This document shows, one piece after another, positions 52,056 through 62,922 of a stretch of 64,000 bases of DNA (position 1 is its first letter; each line of letters starts with the position of its first letter). The stretch spans positions 124,001-188,000 of the forward strand of contig CAJNOJ010000125.1 in assembly GCA_905250025.1 (NCBI GenBank), read 5' to 3'. The notes beneath the pieces were generated by a model that was not told the DNA's origin, made no database searches, and was given only the letters and a program-made list of their open reading frames with translations. The position numbers were made by a program, and so were the translations under genes. The stretch is from Adineta ricciae. Its lineage: Eukaryota > Rotifera > Eurotatoria > Adinetida > Adinetidae.

Positions 52056-53207
52056 ATGAATAGAAATCTATTGGAGAAATCAAACATTTCCGTTTGTCCT
52101 GGAAAGTATTGTGGTTATGAAATTAATAGTACAAAATGTGGGGTGAGATAAGACAGATTTGCAAGTTGTTCTCGTATGTACATATTCGATTGAATTTTGC
52201 AGGCGTGTCAGCGTGGATATCGTGTAAACAATGAAGGTGTATGTCAATTATGTGATGAAGCATTGTCGTTGTACGATTTTATGTACATTGTATTTATGGC
52301 GTTGTTGGCGTTGAGTTTTCATTGGTATTTTATTAATCGGCTGCAAAAGAAAAAACAACGAGAATTTACTTTAGTCAAGTATGGTTTCAATTGTGACGAA
52401 TAAAAGGAGATGCAATTGTTTTCATTTAGACAAACAATTCTTTATTTTTTGTCCATATTGGAGATTCTCCTGGCGTTTATTTTCACGTTGTTAACATTTC
52501 CACCACTTGGTAAATTGACCATGAATGTATGTCAAGTGAAATTACTCAGTGATTTTTATCCCATGTTTCATAATCCAATTGTAAATTATCGAAAAAAACT
52601 ACGTTGTTCCTATGAAGTGGTCTATCCATTGTAAGTTTGCATTCCTTTTGCGTACTGATATTCTAATCGTTTGAAATTTTAGGCAAAGCGCAATTTTTGT
52701 TTTATATACATATGCCAGTTTAATCATGTTGTTAATTCGACCATTTTTCCTTTCGATTATTCACCAAAAGTTCATTTCGGCGTCGATTTATAGTGCTCTT
52801 CATTTTTATCCATGTCTACTGATCTTACACGCCCTATGCGGTGGACTTATTTGTAAGTAAAATTTCTATTCGAATTTGTTTGCAGTATCGCTTTCTCTTC
52901 TTTAGATGTTTCCTTTCCAATTTTGACCATAATCAGTACTGTACTACTGAATGCCATTCATTTCACTCTGATTGCCAGTGGCGAAAATGAATGGATTCCA
53001 TTCGTCAGGAAGCTCTGTGGAAATATTCAGAATTGGATCATTTATCTCGTTCATGTGATCATTCTTCTTTGTGGTCTGATCAGTTTAACACAATTTGAAA
53101 ACGAATATCACTTGATCATGTTACCTACTGTTTTTTTACCAGGTTTACTGTATATTTTATTGTATAAATTCACAGCAACAAGTACAATACGAGTGACAAC
53201 GAATTGA
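52056..53207 (+). CDS. JKAMP: JNK1/MAPK8-associated membrane protein
   Basis: Multi-pass ER membrane protein that regulates JNK1 activity and assists ER-associated degradation in vertebrates. Exons 52056-52142, 52203-52378, 52430-52630, 52683-52852, 52906-53207; 311 residues, the same as I recall for human. The lumenal N terminus is Cys-rich with CPGKYCGYE, CGACQRGYRVN and CQLCDEALSLYDFMYIVFM, matching CPRGQRTN..CQPC..LYDW of the family. About seven hydrophobic helices follow; markers are LSFHWYFI, VCQVKLLSDFYPMFHNP, YEVVYPLQSAIF, IRPFFLSII, SALHFYPCLLILHALCGGLIY. The chosen ATG gives the same N-terminal length as the family. The next gene on this strand begins only 62 bases after the stop. 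Confidence 0.93.
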
Positions 53208-53269
53208 AAGCTCGAAAAAATAAATAGACTGTTGTTTGTTGTTGATGTTCACTATGTTTCTTTTTTTAG
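53208..53269 (+). promoter_or_regulatory. Short intercistronic spacer with AATAAA and acceptor tract
   Basis: Sixty-two bases between the JKAMP stop and the MTMR9 ATG. It contains an AATAAA a few bases after the stop and ends in TTTCTTTTTTTAG placed directly against the ATG. That is the layout of a 3'-end signal followed by a spliced-leader acceptor. No room is left for an independent promoter. Confidence 0.6.
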
Positions 53270-55588
53270 ATGGTGACCGATTTGATTAAAATTCCTTGTG
53301 TGAGAAATCTAGTTTTCCGTGATCATCTACAAGCGTATCCGGAATCGATCATTAATGTTACACTACATAATGTTATCGTTACACATAAACAACCTGATGG
53401 AAATTACAAAGAACTATGGGTAAGAATCTGTTGTGGGAAAGTTTAATTTTTATGAAGTTGATCATAGATATTTTATACGAATATGGATGCTATTCAACCG
53501 AAATTTCCAATGAAAACTGAGTTTCGTTCTCAATTACCATTATCACCATCGCTTGCTTCGGTCTATACGATAGTTCTTCGCCTGAAAACGTTGGAGACAT
53601 GTTATTTTGACGTACCAGTTTTAGATGATGCAATAAAACTAGCCGAATCTTTAGATGCGCTTATAGCCAATACAGGTAGGCATATTCACTCGCCATGAAA
53701 ATGTGTACTTGAACAGCAAATCGTTATTTAGATGGACTGACATGTGACGTGACATTCTTATTTCCATTTTGTTTTTCGCGTGATTTTGATGTCATTCAAG
53801 ATGGTTGGACAGCTTTTTCTGTCGAGTCGGAATATAGTCGATTACAAGCAATAAGTGACGAATGGCGTATCAGTGATGTCAATAAAGACTTTGCGGTATA
53901 ATCATCATCGGAAATCTTGCTGATTTCTCTTTTAAATATTTTCGTTCTTCTCATTTCAGATATGCGAAACCTATCCAGAACGTTTAGTAGTTCCAAAATC
54001 AATCAGTGACGATTATCTTAAACGTTCAGCTGCATTTCGTGCTCATAACCGTTTTCCACTTCTATGTTATCTACACAAATCATCTAAGTCATGTATTATT
54101 CGAAGTTCTCAGCCGTTAGTAGGTCCGAGTGTTCGTCGATGTAAGGAGGACGAAAGTCTTGTCAATGCCATGCTTACTCAACGAAATAAGAAAGGATGGA
54201 TACTTGACACACGTCATCCGAATATTATCAAAAGCGCGCAGAGTAAAGGTGGTGGATGTGAACCGGATCAGTATTATGCACTTTGGAGACGTCTCAATTG
54301 GAATTTAGAAAAACACAATCTTTTACAGGAATCATTCATGAAACTAATGGATGGTAAAGACGTTGCATTATTCGAAAGGAATTTTTTAATAATAAATTCG
54401 TCTTTTCTTTTAGCATGCATTGATCAGTCGGAAAAAGATCGATGGTTATCAAAGCTAGAAGGTAGCAATTGGCTGCTTCATGTCAAAGAAACGTTAAGAG
54501 CTGCATGCACGGTCGCACAAACAATAGATCGCGAAGGTACAAATAAACAAGAAATATATAATGATTTCGAGTGAATTTTTCTCTTCCTTTAGAAACGTCG
54601 GTTCTTGTTCATGGTAGCGATGGATGGGATACAACATTACTCGTCACAAGTTTAGCACAAATTTTACTTGATCCTGATTGTCGCACCATAACAGGGTAGA
54701 AATAAGCGATTGTCTTAGAGAAAAATCATTTGTTCGTTGTCTGTTCACAGTTTTGAAGCGTTGATTGAACGCGAATGGATTCAAGCTGGTCATCCATTTC
54801 GTACACGTTGTACACGATCTGCATTTGGCAGAAGTTCACATGGATATGAATCACCGATATTCACCTTGTTTCTAGACTGTACTTGGCAAGTATGTCGATA
54901 CACTTCTCGTGAGATTTCATCATATTTCGTTTGAATATTTCCAAGCTTCTACAACAATTTGCTTGTTCGTTTGAATTCAATGACACATTACTAATCGAGT
55001 TATTTGAACATGCATATTCATCAAAATTCGGTAAAACTACAATCGAGAGACAGATTCTTCTCTATTCTAACTTTGCTCTTCTCCTTCAGGCACATTTATT
55101 TTCAATAATGAAAAAGAGAAGAAGAAATACAACGGGATTAAACAAACAGTATCACTTTGGTCTTATTTTAATCGACCTGAGATTCTTCATACATTCTTGA
55201 ATCCATTTTATGAACCGAATCCAACTGTCTTATGGCCGAGTGTTGCCGCACCGAGTATTGTATGTAAATTTCTTACGTAAACTAGTTCTTAATATCGAAT
55301 CTTTAGGTTCTGTGGCGTAGTTTATATCTACGTTTTTACGAGAATCAAACTCCGCAGCGTGAAGCTTGGGATGAATATTTATTAATCAAAGAAAAAGAAA
55401 TGCAACTTCGTTCCTATGTCAATAAACTTCGACAGTACGTATACCGAAATTCAATAACCCTCTGTAAACCTCGTCTGTTTCTCTTTTTCCTTCGCAGAGA
55501 ATTACTCGAATTGGAACGAAAATGTACAGAAAAAACTAGCAATACAACAAGTATGATCAAAACAGAAAAAGATCCGGTAACAATATAG
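53270..55588 (+). CDS. MTMR9: Myotubularin-related protein 9 (inactive phosphatase)
   Basis: Catalytically dead myotubularin that pairs with and activates MTMR6/7/8. Eleven exons: 53270-53419, 53468-53675, 53732-53895, 53960-54353, 54414-54536, 54593-54695, 54751-54889, 54946-55030, 55090-55259, 55307-55434, 55498-55588; 584 residues against about 549 in human. PH-GRAM domain at the N terminus ([30 protein letters not shown]), then [65 protein letters not shown] and [13 protein letters not shown]. The active-site loop reads [14 protein letters not shown]: the catalytic Cys is Gly and the Arg is Thr, as in human MTMR9. [16 protein letters not shown] and [20 protein letters not shown] follow, and a coiled coil ends the protein. 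For exon 3 an acceptor at 53716 is also in phase; I prefer 53731 because it fits the family length. Confidence 0.94.
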
Positions 55589-56301
55589 AATGATTGAAGA
55601 GAATATCTATTGCATTTACTTCCTTTTCTATTCGCTAACAAACTTTTTGATTTGATTATGTTTTCTTTGTCTTCGTATATATATATATATATTTATCTAT
55701 GATCAAATAGTCGTCGACCTTGTTCAAATGATTTTCTTCTGTGTTTTTTTTTTGTATATTTGCATTCCATAATTATTATCGAGAACAAATATATATCGAT
55801 GTCAAAATCTCTCAAAGATTGTCTATACTTTTATGCAAAAGACACGAATGAAATGTCCTTCTTGACTTTATAATCATCAAATATATATGGATATACATTC
55901 AGATCCTTTTGCAAGTTGTCGTTAGAAGAAAAAAAAAGAGAACGACAGAACAGAACTAGTCGCGCTGTTGGATACTTTTTATTGATGTCTGTTCAATTGA
56001 CATAGAAGTTCATCATTTCATACTCCTTTTTTATGATGTAATGAGGCGGATAATTGTACAACTCACGACAGAATCACGTTCTTAGGCAAGTTATGTACGA
56101 GGATTTATGTATTAAAAATAAAGACAGACAGAAAAAATTTCCACTTCCAGCCGAAAAAGAGAACGAAAGAGAGCTCGTTTTTTAATACTCATATTACTTC
56201 TCCTTCTATTAGTCGACGTTGTGTGAACAACTCATACGAAAAAAGATTAACCAAATCGATTGTATTTTGATCCACATCTGTTTTGTCAAAAAATCCTGGT
56301 C
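55589..56301. other. MTMR9 3' region and upstream of the 164-residue gene
   Basis: About 700 bases, AT-rich, with an (AT)n tract at 55676-55692 and an AATAAA-like AAAAATAAAG near 56114. No gene seen. Confidence 0.5.
55676..55692. repeat. (AT)n simple repeat
   Basis: Uninterrupted AT run about eight units long, in the MTMR9 3' region. Confidence 0.85.
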
Positions 56302-56796
56302 ATGCCACTTGAACACGCTGAATGGTATTCGAAGCAATCCGCACATGCTAATGATAAATTGCAGGCTCGACAATGCTGCACTTATTACTCAGTAGTCAAT
56401 ATGAACCAAAACAATCATCCGTTTGTAAATTCATATGAACAACAGCAAACATGGACATTATCACGAACTATGGCCACTCATAATAAGCGATATCAATCGT
56501 CGATTGAAAATATTTTTCTAACGACACCAAAATTATCGCTGAAAGCCAAAACTCTCGAGTGTGAAAAGATTAGACCTGAAAAGGATCGTTTAGTTCCCTT
56601 TCTAGCATCATCTCGTCCGTCGTTTTATAATACAATTAAATCGTATCATCATCAAAATGAAAACTCGATTCCAGTCAAATCGATACTGAACAACAATTCG
56701 AAATTGAGGAACAATGCCAGTTTGAGAAGTTCGCCAATCTCAATTCGGCCCATGCGTGTTATTCATATGAATGGTGAATTAATCGTACGAATTTAG
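56302..56796 (+). CDS. Hypothetical protein, 164 residues
   Basis: Single open exon from ATG at 56302 (MPLEHAEWYSK) to TAG. Not recognised. The protein is basic and rich in Ser, Asn and Gln (SYEQQQTWTLSRTMATHNKR, SILNNNSKLRNNASLRSS), so probably disordered, with a short hydrophobic-charged end RVIHMNGELIVRI. No signal peptide or membrane span. The codon pattern and the frame being open over 165 codons in AT-rich DNA argue for coding, but there is no homology support. It lies between MTMR9 and ANKRD54 on the same strand. Confidence 0.55.
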   Translation: MPLEHAEWYSKQSAHANDKLQARQCCTYYSVVNMNQNNHPFVNSYEQQQTWTLSRTMATHNKRYQSSIENIFLTTPKLSLKAKTLECEKIRPEKDRLVPFLASSRPSFYNTIKSYHHQNENSIPVKSILNNNSKLRNNASLRSSPISIRPMRVIHMNGELIVRI

Positions 56797-57262
56797 AATT
56801 TTCTAAACATTCGTTAAGACTATGAATGTGACACTTTTGTATTTCTTTCTTGAATTCGATCATTCGATTTCTCCATTCTTCTGTCAATATTTTACATGTG
56901 CACTATTAACAATAATTTTTTTCTATCGATTGAAATTATATTTAACGTACTGAATAAAATTGCTTTATGGTTCACATAACATGTTTTAATAAATTCGTCC
57001 GTAGAAAGATTATGTAATTTACTTCTCTCCTGACTCAAAAAGCATAATGCCATTCATTCGTCGAATACTTTTACACTAACGGAAGTAGTGATTATTGACT
57101 AATTACTCTTGAAAGGAGATATGTATTATCTTACAAAGTGACCTCTCTATCTGAAGCGGATTGGTTGTTCGTATAGTCAGTAGAGGAATGTCATTGCTAT
57201 TCTTTCTACAACAGATGATGTGATCAACTATAAACTGATTGCAATAGGTTTCATTCATCTGA
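56797..57262. other. Spacer upstream of ANKRD54
   Basis: About 470 AT-rich bases; AATAAA strings near 56953 and 56990 fit the 3' end of the upstream gene. Nothing else seen. Confidence 0.45.
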
Positions 57263-58144
57263 ATGTCATCATCACATTGTCTTGGAAAAGCTCGTGATTC
57301 TCGACGCGAACGTGTGTCAATACGTCGAGCAACAGTATCGAATATTGTCAATGGAAGTCGAGGTAAACATCATCTCGAAATCTTGTTTCAATCAAAAATC
57401 GTTTTCCTACTTTCAGAGACACACAGTTTATTTGATGCTGTAAACGCTCAAGATTATGATCGAGGTAGACAAACACGATATCAGAATATTCCTCTACTAC
57501 AATCTTCCATTTAGTTCTCGATCTTCTTCAAACAGGTGCTGATCCACGTATCGCTGATAAGTATGGCCGTACTTCGCTACATATTGCATCTACAAAACTC
57601 GATGCTGCCATAGGTAAATATTCTTTTATAGGAGATGATGACGATGTAGAATAATGTCATCTTTAGCGAAAGGGTTGATCGATCATGGTGCGGATGTCAA
57701 TGTTGAAGATTCACTTGGTAATACTCCATTGCATTTGGCTTGTATTAGTGGTCGAGTAGCGATTGTTGGTGTTCTGCTTCGTGCTGGCGCAACTCTATCA
57801 GCAACGAAAAGTCGAGCAATGCCATTAACTCTGACATTGAGTCGTTTACAATCAATGATGAATGAAAAACGTACAATATCTTCTCCTGATATGAAAACTG
57901 AAATACTCGAAGTAGATCAAATGATATTCGATATTTCTTTCAGTATTCCTTGTGTTTCCATTTCTAGTTAATACGTCTACTAAAAAATCGCGCGTCGTCA
58001 TCACATAACAACAATAATGATGCAATTTCGGATCTTTGTTCTCAATTAGAAAATTTAAACTCCTCTTCATCAAATGATTCCACACTAGATCCTTCATTAT
58101 TTTCTAATCTAACAATTTCTATATATAAAAATGTACATTTGTAG
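57263..58144 (+). CDS. ANKRD54: Ankyrin repeat domain-containing protein 54
   Basis: Adaptor with nuclear shuttling in vertebrates (Liar), binding Lyn-type kinases. Exons 57263-57362, 57417-57464, 57515-57613, 57667-57911, 57968-58144; 222 residues. An Arg/Ser-rich N terminus (KARDSRRERVSIRRATV) is followed by the family start HSLFDAVNAQDYDRVLDLLQ, then ankyrin repeats TGADPRIADKYGRTSLHIAS, HGADVNVEDSLGNTPLHLAC, VLLRAGATLSATKSRAMPLT. After EILELIRLLKNR comes the conserved C-terminal helix pattern ISDLCSQLENLNSSS, matching LDDLCTRLQ of the vertebrate protein. The TAG stop is also the AG of an acceptor-like TTTGTAG directly in front of the next gene, whose ATG begins six bases further on. Confidence 0.85.
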
Positions 58145-58150
58145 ATAATA

Positions 58151-58744
58151 ATGCCAGCGAAAAAGCAGACAACTAATGGCCAACAAACATCGTCGAAAAC
58201 ACTGTTTCTCATTCGTCATGGTCAATCGCTTGCCAATCGTGATTACGACGAATCTGCTGCCTATCGAGATGCTGGCTTAACAGACCAAGGCATTGCTCAA
58301 GCCAGAGCTTTGCAAAAGCAACTCGCAGCTCTACAAATTGATCTTGCTGTGGTCAGTCCGTTAACACGGGCATTGCAAACATGTCAAAATGCACTACCAC
58401 CGTCATATACCGGACCAATTCTTGTCCTACCTGAAATAGCTGAAATTTGTTCCTCGCATTATAGTTGCGGACAAAAGCGTAGTGTAGTTCAACCCAAATT
58501 TCCAGTCTCGTTCGATTGGACCAATGTTCCGGAAGATGAAATCTGGTGGTGGCAGTATGATAAGAAGCGCTGTAGTGAGAGCAATGATTACCAATCGGCA
58601 CGAATGGAAAAATTTCGTCGTTTCATTCAAGAACGACCTGAACAACGTATCGCAGTTTTCTCACACGGTGATTACTTATGGGAACTCTTGGAAGGCAAAT
58701 GTCCTTATCCAGCTAATTGTCAAGTGACTACGTATAAGATGTAA
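58151..58744 (+). CDS. Histidine phosphatase (phosphoglycerate-mutase-like)
   Basis: Single-exon gene, 197 residues. Branch of the RHG superfamily; substrate unknown. Catalytic landmarks: LFLIRHGQSLANRD (phospho-His about residue 23), GLTDQGIAQARALQ, VVSPLTRALQTCQ with the second Arg, PEIAEICSSHYSCG with the acid, and AVFSHGDYLWELLEG with the second His. All active-site residues are present. The middle segment with KRSVVQPKFP and PEDEIWWW resembles the plant/fungal/bacterial PGM-like group more than animal PGAM, TIGAR or PFKFB. The lack of introns, in a window where even small genes are split, fits either acquisition by horizontal transfer, which is common in bdelloids, or simple loss. The start lies six bases after the ANKRD54 stop, so it is likely the second cistron of a spliced-leader operon. 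Confidence 0.88.
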   Translation: MPAKKQTTNGQQTSSKTLFLIRHGQSLANRDYDESAAYRDAGLTDQGIAQARALQKQLAALQIDLAVVSPLTRALQTCQNALPPSYTGPILVLPEIAEICSSHYSCGQKRSVVQPKFPVSFDWTNVPEDEIWWWQYDKKRCSESNDYQSARMEKFRRFIQERPEQRIAVFSHGDYLWELLEGKCPYPANCQVTTYKM

Positions 58745-59073
58745 TCGCGTCTATTTTTACACAATTGTAGTCAATAAAAATTTTGCGATTTTTTCTTTAA
58801 TACGAACCATAAACAAGAACTTCAGATCAACAAATTCTTATCTCGATCAATGTATGTCTGTGTAGTCGAGGAAGTGAAGTCATGTTGTGCATTTATTTCT
58901 GTCTTCGATGTTCTTCAACAAACTGTCGCCGAATGAATCATAATGCATATAACTGATAAGATATTTCCATGCTACCTACAGTAAAATAAAAGCAAAGGAA
59001 GGTAGAAAGAATTACTCAGCGAATAGTTATTATCAAGAAATTCTTTTACATCAACTGCGAAATATTCTAGAGA
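58745..59073. other. Spacer between the histidine phosphatase and TMC genes
   Basis: About 330 bases. TCAATAAAAA near 58771 is a likely poly(A) signal for the phosphatase transcript; the remainder is presumably TMC promoter and 5' UTR. Confidence 0.5.
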
Positions 59074-62000
59074 ATGGCTTCAACAACACATCGACGGCAT
59101 CATCATCATCATCATGATCATCGACGCAGAAAGGATAGTTCGTCATCTGAAGAAATAGATTCGATGAAACTCGACTCTATTCCATCAAGAGCAAGTGCGC
59201 ATCAGTCAGTCGTTATTTCACTTCCATCAGCAGAACGAGTATGAAAAAAGAACGAAAATATTTTTCTCAGAAAATCATTTTATATTATGTAAGGAGCGTA
59301 AAACCGTTGACGAATCGTCTTTACTCAAAATTATCAAGAAAAAACGACGAAAAGAATGGTAAAATATGAATTAGATAATGCAAAAAATGAGTAATTCTAA
59401 AATTTTATGCGTAGGGCAAAAATTGTTGCTCCGGTCGATGGAAATAGCATTAAAAAAGTAAGCGATTACTGCAAATACTTGCCAATATCTGTGTCTATCC
59501 ATCTATTAACAGACGAAAGAATCTATCACAGCTAAATTTACAAAACTATTTCCAACAATCCCATCACCGATTCAATTTTTGCTAAACTCCATTGAAAGTA
59601 AAACAAATTGATTGTAAATTGCAATGCATCACTCTTGCTGAATACTTTTAGATCGTCATGGTTTTACCATTCGCTCCTATTTTCAATTCATCGTCTGGTT
59701 ATTCTACTTGAATATGTTCACATTTCTTCTTTCGTTCTCATGTATCATAATGCCTACTTATATATATCCGAATTCGATTGACTACTCTTCATATGCAATG
59801 GATCAGTATTACCAAACTACGGGTAGTTCGAAAGATAATACATCCGACGGCATTTGTACACTATCCGATCCTCGATGTGCACTCTTAGATAAACCCATTT
59901 CTGACAATTATTCTGACATATCGGGAACGTGTATTAACAACACATTCACAGCGAGTAGTTGTTGTTCATCGCTTACCCATTCATATTTTGTGAATACGTC
60001 GCGCGATGCTGAAAATGTTTGGACGGAGTTTCTTGTTGATCTCATCGATGGAACTGTGAGTACACTTTGCACTCTTCCTAATTCCAATAATAAGTTATCT
60101 GTTGAAATTCTAGGGAGTTTTGTCTGTCAATCGATTATTTATCGGTTACTATCAGAACTTAACCAAAACAGCAAAGAATGATTCTTATGTGCAAACATAT
60201 AACATGGGTTTAGCTGTCTTCCTTACCACTTTTGCTTGTCTTTTAATCACAGGAATTATCATTGTTCGAAAGTAGATCGATCTTCATAGTTGAATTCGAA
60301 TCACAAGAAAATCGTTTGATTTTTCATTCTTTAGATTTGGTAATGGAATGAGACGAAGTTATGTTCAAAGTGAATCCTTTGAAAACAATCTGTTCCAATA
60401 CATATTTGCTCGATGGGATTACCGATCTGTGGATGGAATTATTGCACATCGACACGCAAATCGTTTTCGTACAGAAATACGGAATATTTTCTTCGAGCGA
60501 AGTGAGAAAGTCAATTTCAAATTTGATAATGCAAAAGATCAAATTATCTTTCAACTAAAACGTGTCTGTGTATGGCTTATGACTATTGTTATCTTTGGTG
60601 GAGCAGTTACGATTCTATATTTCACGAATCGATTCACTTTTCAAGTTTGTCCTTTTACCATTGAATTGTAATAGACGAGAAAAGTATACTTTTAGAGAAG
60701 AGCAGAGAAAGAATCGAAGGGTGGTGAACTTCGATCAGGTCGTTTCGAAGATATGCTTGTAGAATATTTACCTTCGATTGTTGTATCAGTGATTAATTTG
60801 ACATCGCAATTAATCTTCTATTTTATGAAAGATTTTAAACTCTATACACAAACAACGGCTGTTCGACATTACTTAATCAGGTAGGATTTCTTTCGTGTTA
60901 TCAAGATTAGAAAATGATTTCTTTTTTTTTCTCTCTTTAGAGTCATTATCATGCGATTACTTTTGTTATTTACGTTTGTTTTCATTGTCATTTTACAAAT
61001 AACATGTAATAGTCATCAGTGTGGAAGACAATCGGAGCTGATCAGTTGTGTGGAAATTCAAGGAAAAGCAACTTTTATACATGTAATGATTTTAGGTCGA
61101 ATGCTTAATCAGTTCGGTTAATTTCATTACGAAAATTTTCTTTTAGTGTTGGGAAACTCTCATTGGGCAAGTTATTTACCGTCTGGTTCTCACTGATACA
61201 GCTGTGATGCTAATCATCCATCTTATTGTCGATCCCATACGACAGTAGACTAGAAAATATTCGCTTTTCACAATTGTGCATTTCGTTCTTATTTAGTCTT
61301 ATAAGACGTTGTTGTTTTGCAGAAAGGGTTGTTGAAGAAGATGGAATTACAATGAAAGTTCATGCACCGCCATCGACCTGGTTTCTTTTTCAACCATTGG
61401 AATTCGAAGTTGGAGATTATGTTTTGGACTTAACCTACACACAAACATTATGCTGGTGAGAAGAGAAATTCGACGCGTTCCGCAAGATTGATTCAGATTT
61501 TTCATCTTTTAGGCATGGATTACTTTTCTGTCCATTTCTACCGTTGATTGCAGCAGTGAAGAATATCATTATCTTTGCTGTCAAATCAGTGAGAAAAGAA
61601 AAGATTTGATCAAATAATTTCTTTCTGGGTTTCAGCTAAGCTTAGCCGTATTTCGAAGAAGATCTCCGTTGGAATTAAGTCCTGCTCGAGCACGATTCAT
61701 CTTCACAAGTGTACTACTGTTTTCTTTCGTTTGGGCACTTTTACCCATCGCATTTTTTGCGACATCGTAGGAATAATAATCTATTCTATTCTTTTGAATT
61801 TTCTTTTCGTTTTATATTAGACTTCGACCATCACGTGGCTGTGGTCCATTTCGTTTATACAGTCATGAACCTGATTTTTATATTTACTATTCTGTTCGCA
61901 ATCTATTTACCCAAGTGCAAAATCGAATTCTTGTTAAACTTCTATTCAAATTGACAAGTGCAGTTGTGATCGTTCCGTTGGTATTAATATTAATGTAAAT

Positions 62001-62249
62001 ATTCTATTCTACTTATGCGATAGATCACACAAAGACTAAATATTTGCTTTTAGTTTACTCTCTTGCATATTATTCATTCGACGTAACAGTTATCGAGCAG
62101 CATCCGTGGAACTTTATAAACTACTTTATTCTGTAAGTTTATGATTCGAAAGTTGATATTTGTAATCTCTGACTAATTTTTATCTTCAGTCTCGCAAAAC
62201 GCATCAATTAGCTGTAAAAACTGCACCAATGGTGTCAGCACATTTTTAA
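59074..62249 (+). CDS. Transmembrane channel-like (TMC) protein
   Basis: Ion-channel family that includes the hair-cell mechanotransduction channels. Sixteen exons: 59074-59238, 59294-59358, 59415-59457, 59513-59597, 59652-60055, 60114-60271, 60335-60644, 60696-60880, 60941-61082, 61147-61244, 61297-61455, 61513-61588, 61636-61766, 61821-61994, 62054-62132, 62190-62249; 777 residues. A His-rich cytosolic N terminus (six His in a row near residue 9) and basic stretch IIKKKRRKEW precede the first span (YFQFIVWLFYLNMFTF). About ten hydrophobic helices follow. The TMC signature is CWETLIGQVIYRLVLTD; other markers are VLDLTYTQTLCWHGLLFCP and CGPFRLYSHEPDFY. The extracellular loop after the first span is Cys- and Asn-rich (CTLSDPRCALL, CINNTFTASSCC). 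Acceptor 61296 was chosen over the later AG at 61320 because only the former keeps frame. I cannot assign the TMC subtype. Confidence 0.9.
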
Positions 62250-62922
62250 GTACATCATTTACTCAAGAACAGCCTTGAATAAATACATATGTGCAAAGAG
62301 AGAAACACATGTATTCCACCATGATACGTGTTTTATTGTGACATTTATATATATTTCGAAATGAAAGATCAATTGAATGAATATAAAATTTAGTTCAATA
62401 TCACTTCGTCTACATCGATCGTTTGATATTTGAACGAAAGAGTCAGTCTTATCAACGACTATAACTATAAAACTATTATTATCAACTCATCGTCTATACG
62501 ACGATTAAAGCATAAGTTTAAAACCCAATCTGTCTAATCTAATTCATACGTATATTTAGGTCAATTGGTCATCTTTTCCTAGAATCAACATATCTTGCGA
62601 CTTCGTCAAACGAAATATGGTTGAATAAATCAATCTCTTCTTTCACTCATTTGTCTCACTATTCATTCATATTTTTAATGATAGATGTCGATGCAAAATG
62701 AAAGGTATTATTTGATACTCGCTTCACTTCATACATACGAAGAAAATCGTATCAATTGTAAATATACCCTTCGAAGGTGTGATGACTAAATGAAAGATAT
62801 CTGTTACATTAGGCATAATAAATAGGTGTTTTTCTTCTTCAATGATGATTATCCTAAAGAATAATACAAAAATATGTCGGAGAAAACAAATACAACAACA
62901 AAGATATACAAAAACGTGAAGA
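62250..62922. other. 3' flanks of TMC gene and the Q-rich gene
   Basis: About 670 bases between converging stops; AATAAATACA just after the TMC stop (62277) fits 3'-end formation. No other gene seen. Confidence 0.5.

Noticed and set aside
61245..61320. Apparent frame break in the TMC gene after the CWET exon
   Set aside because: Resolved by using the acceptor ending at 61296 rather than the AG at 61320.
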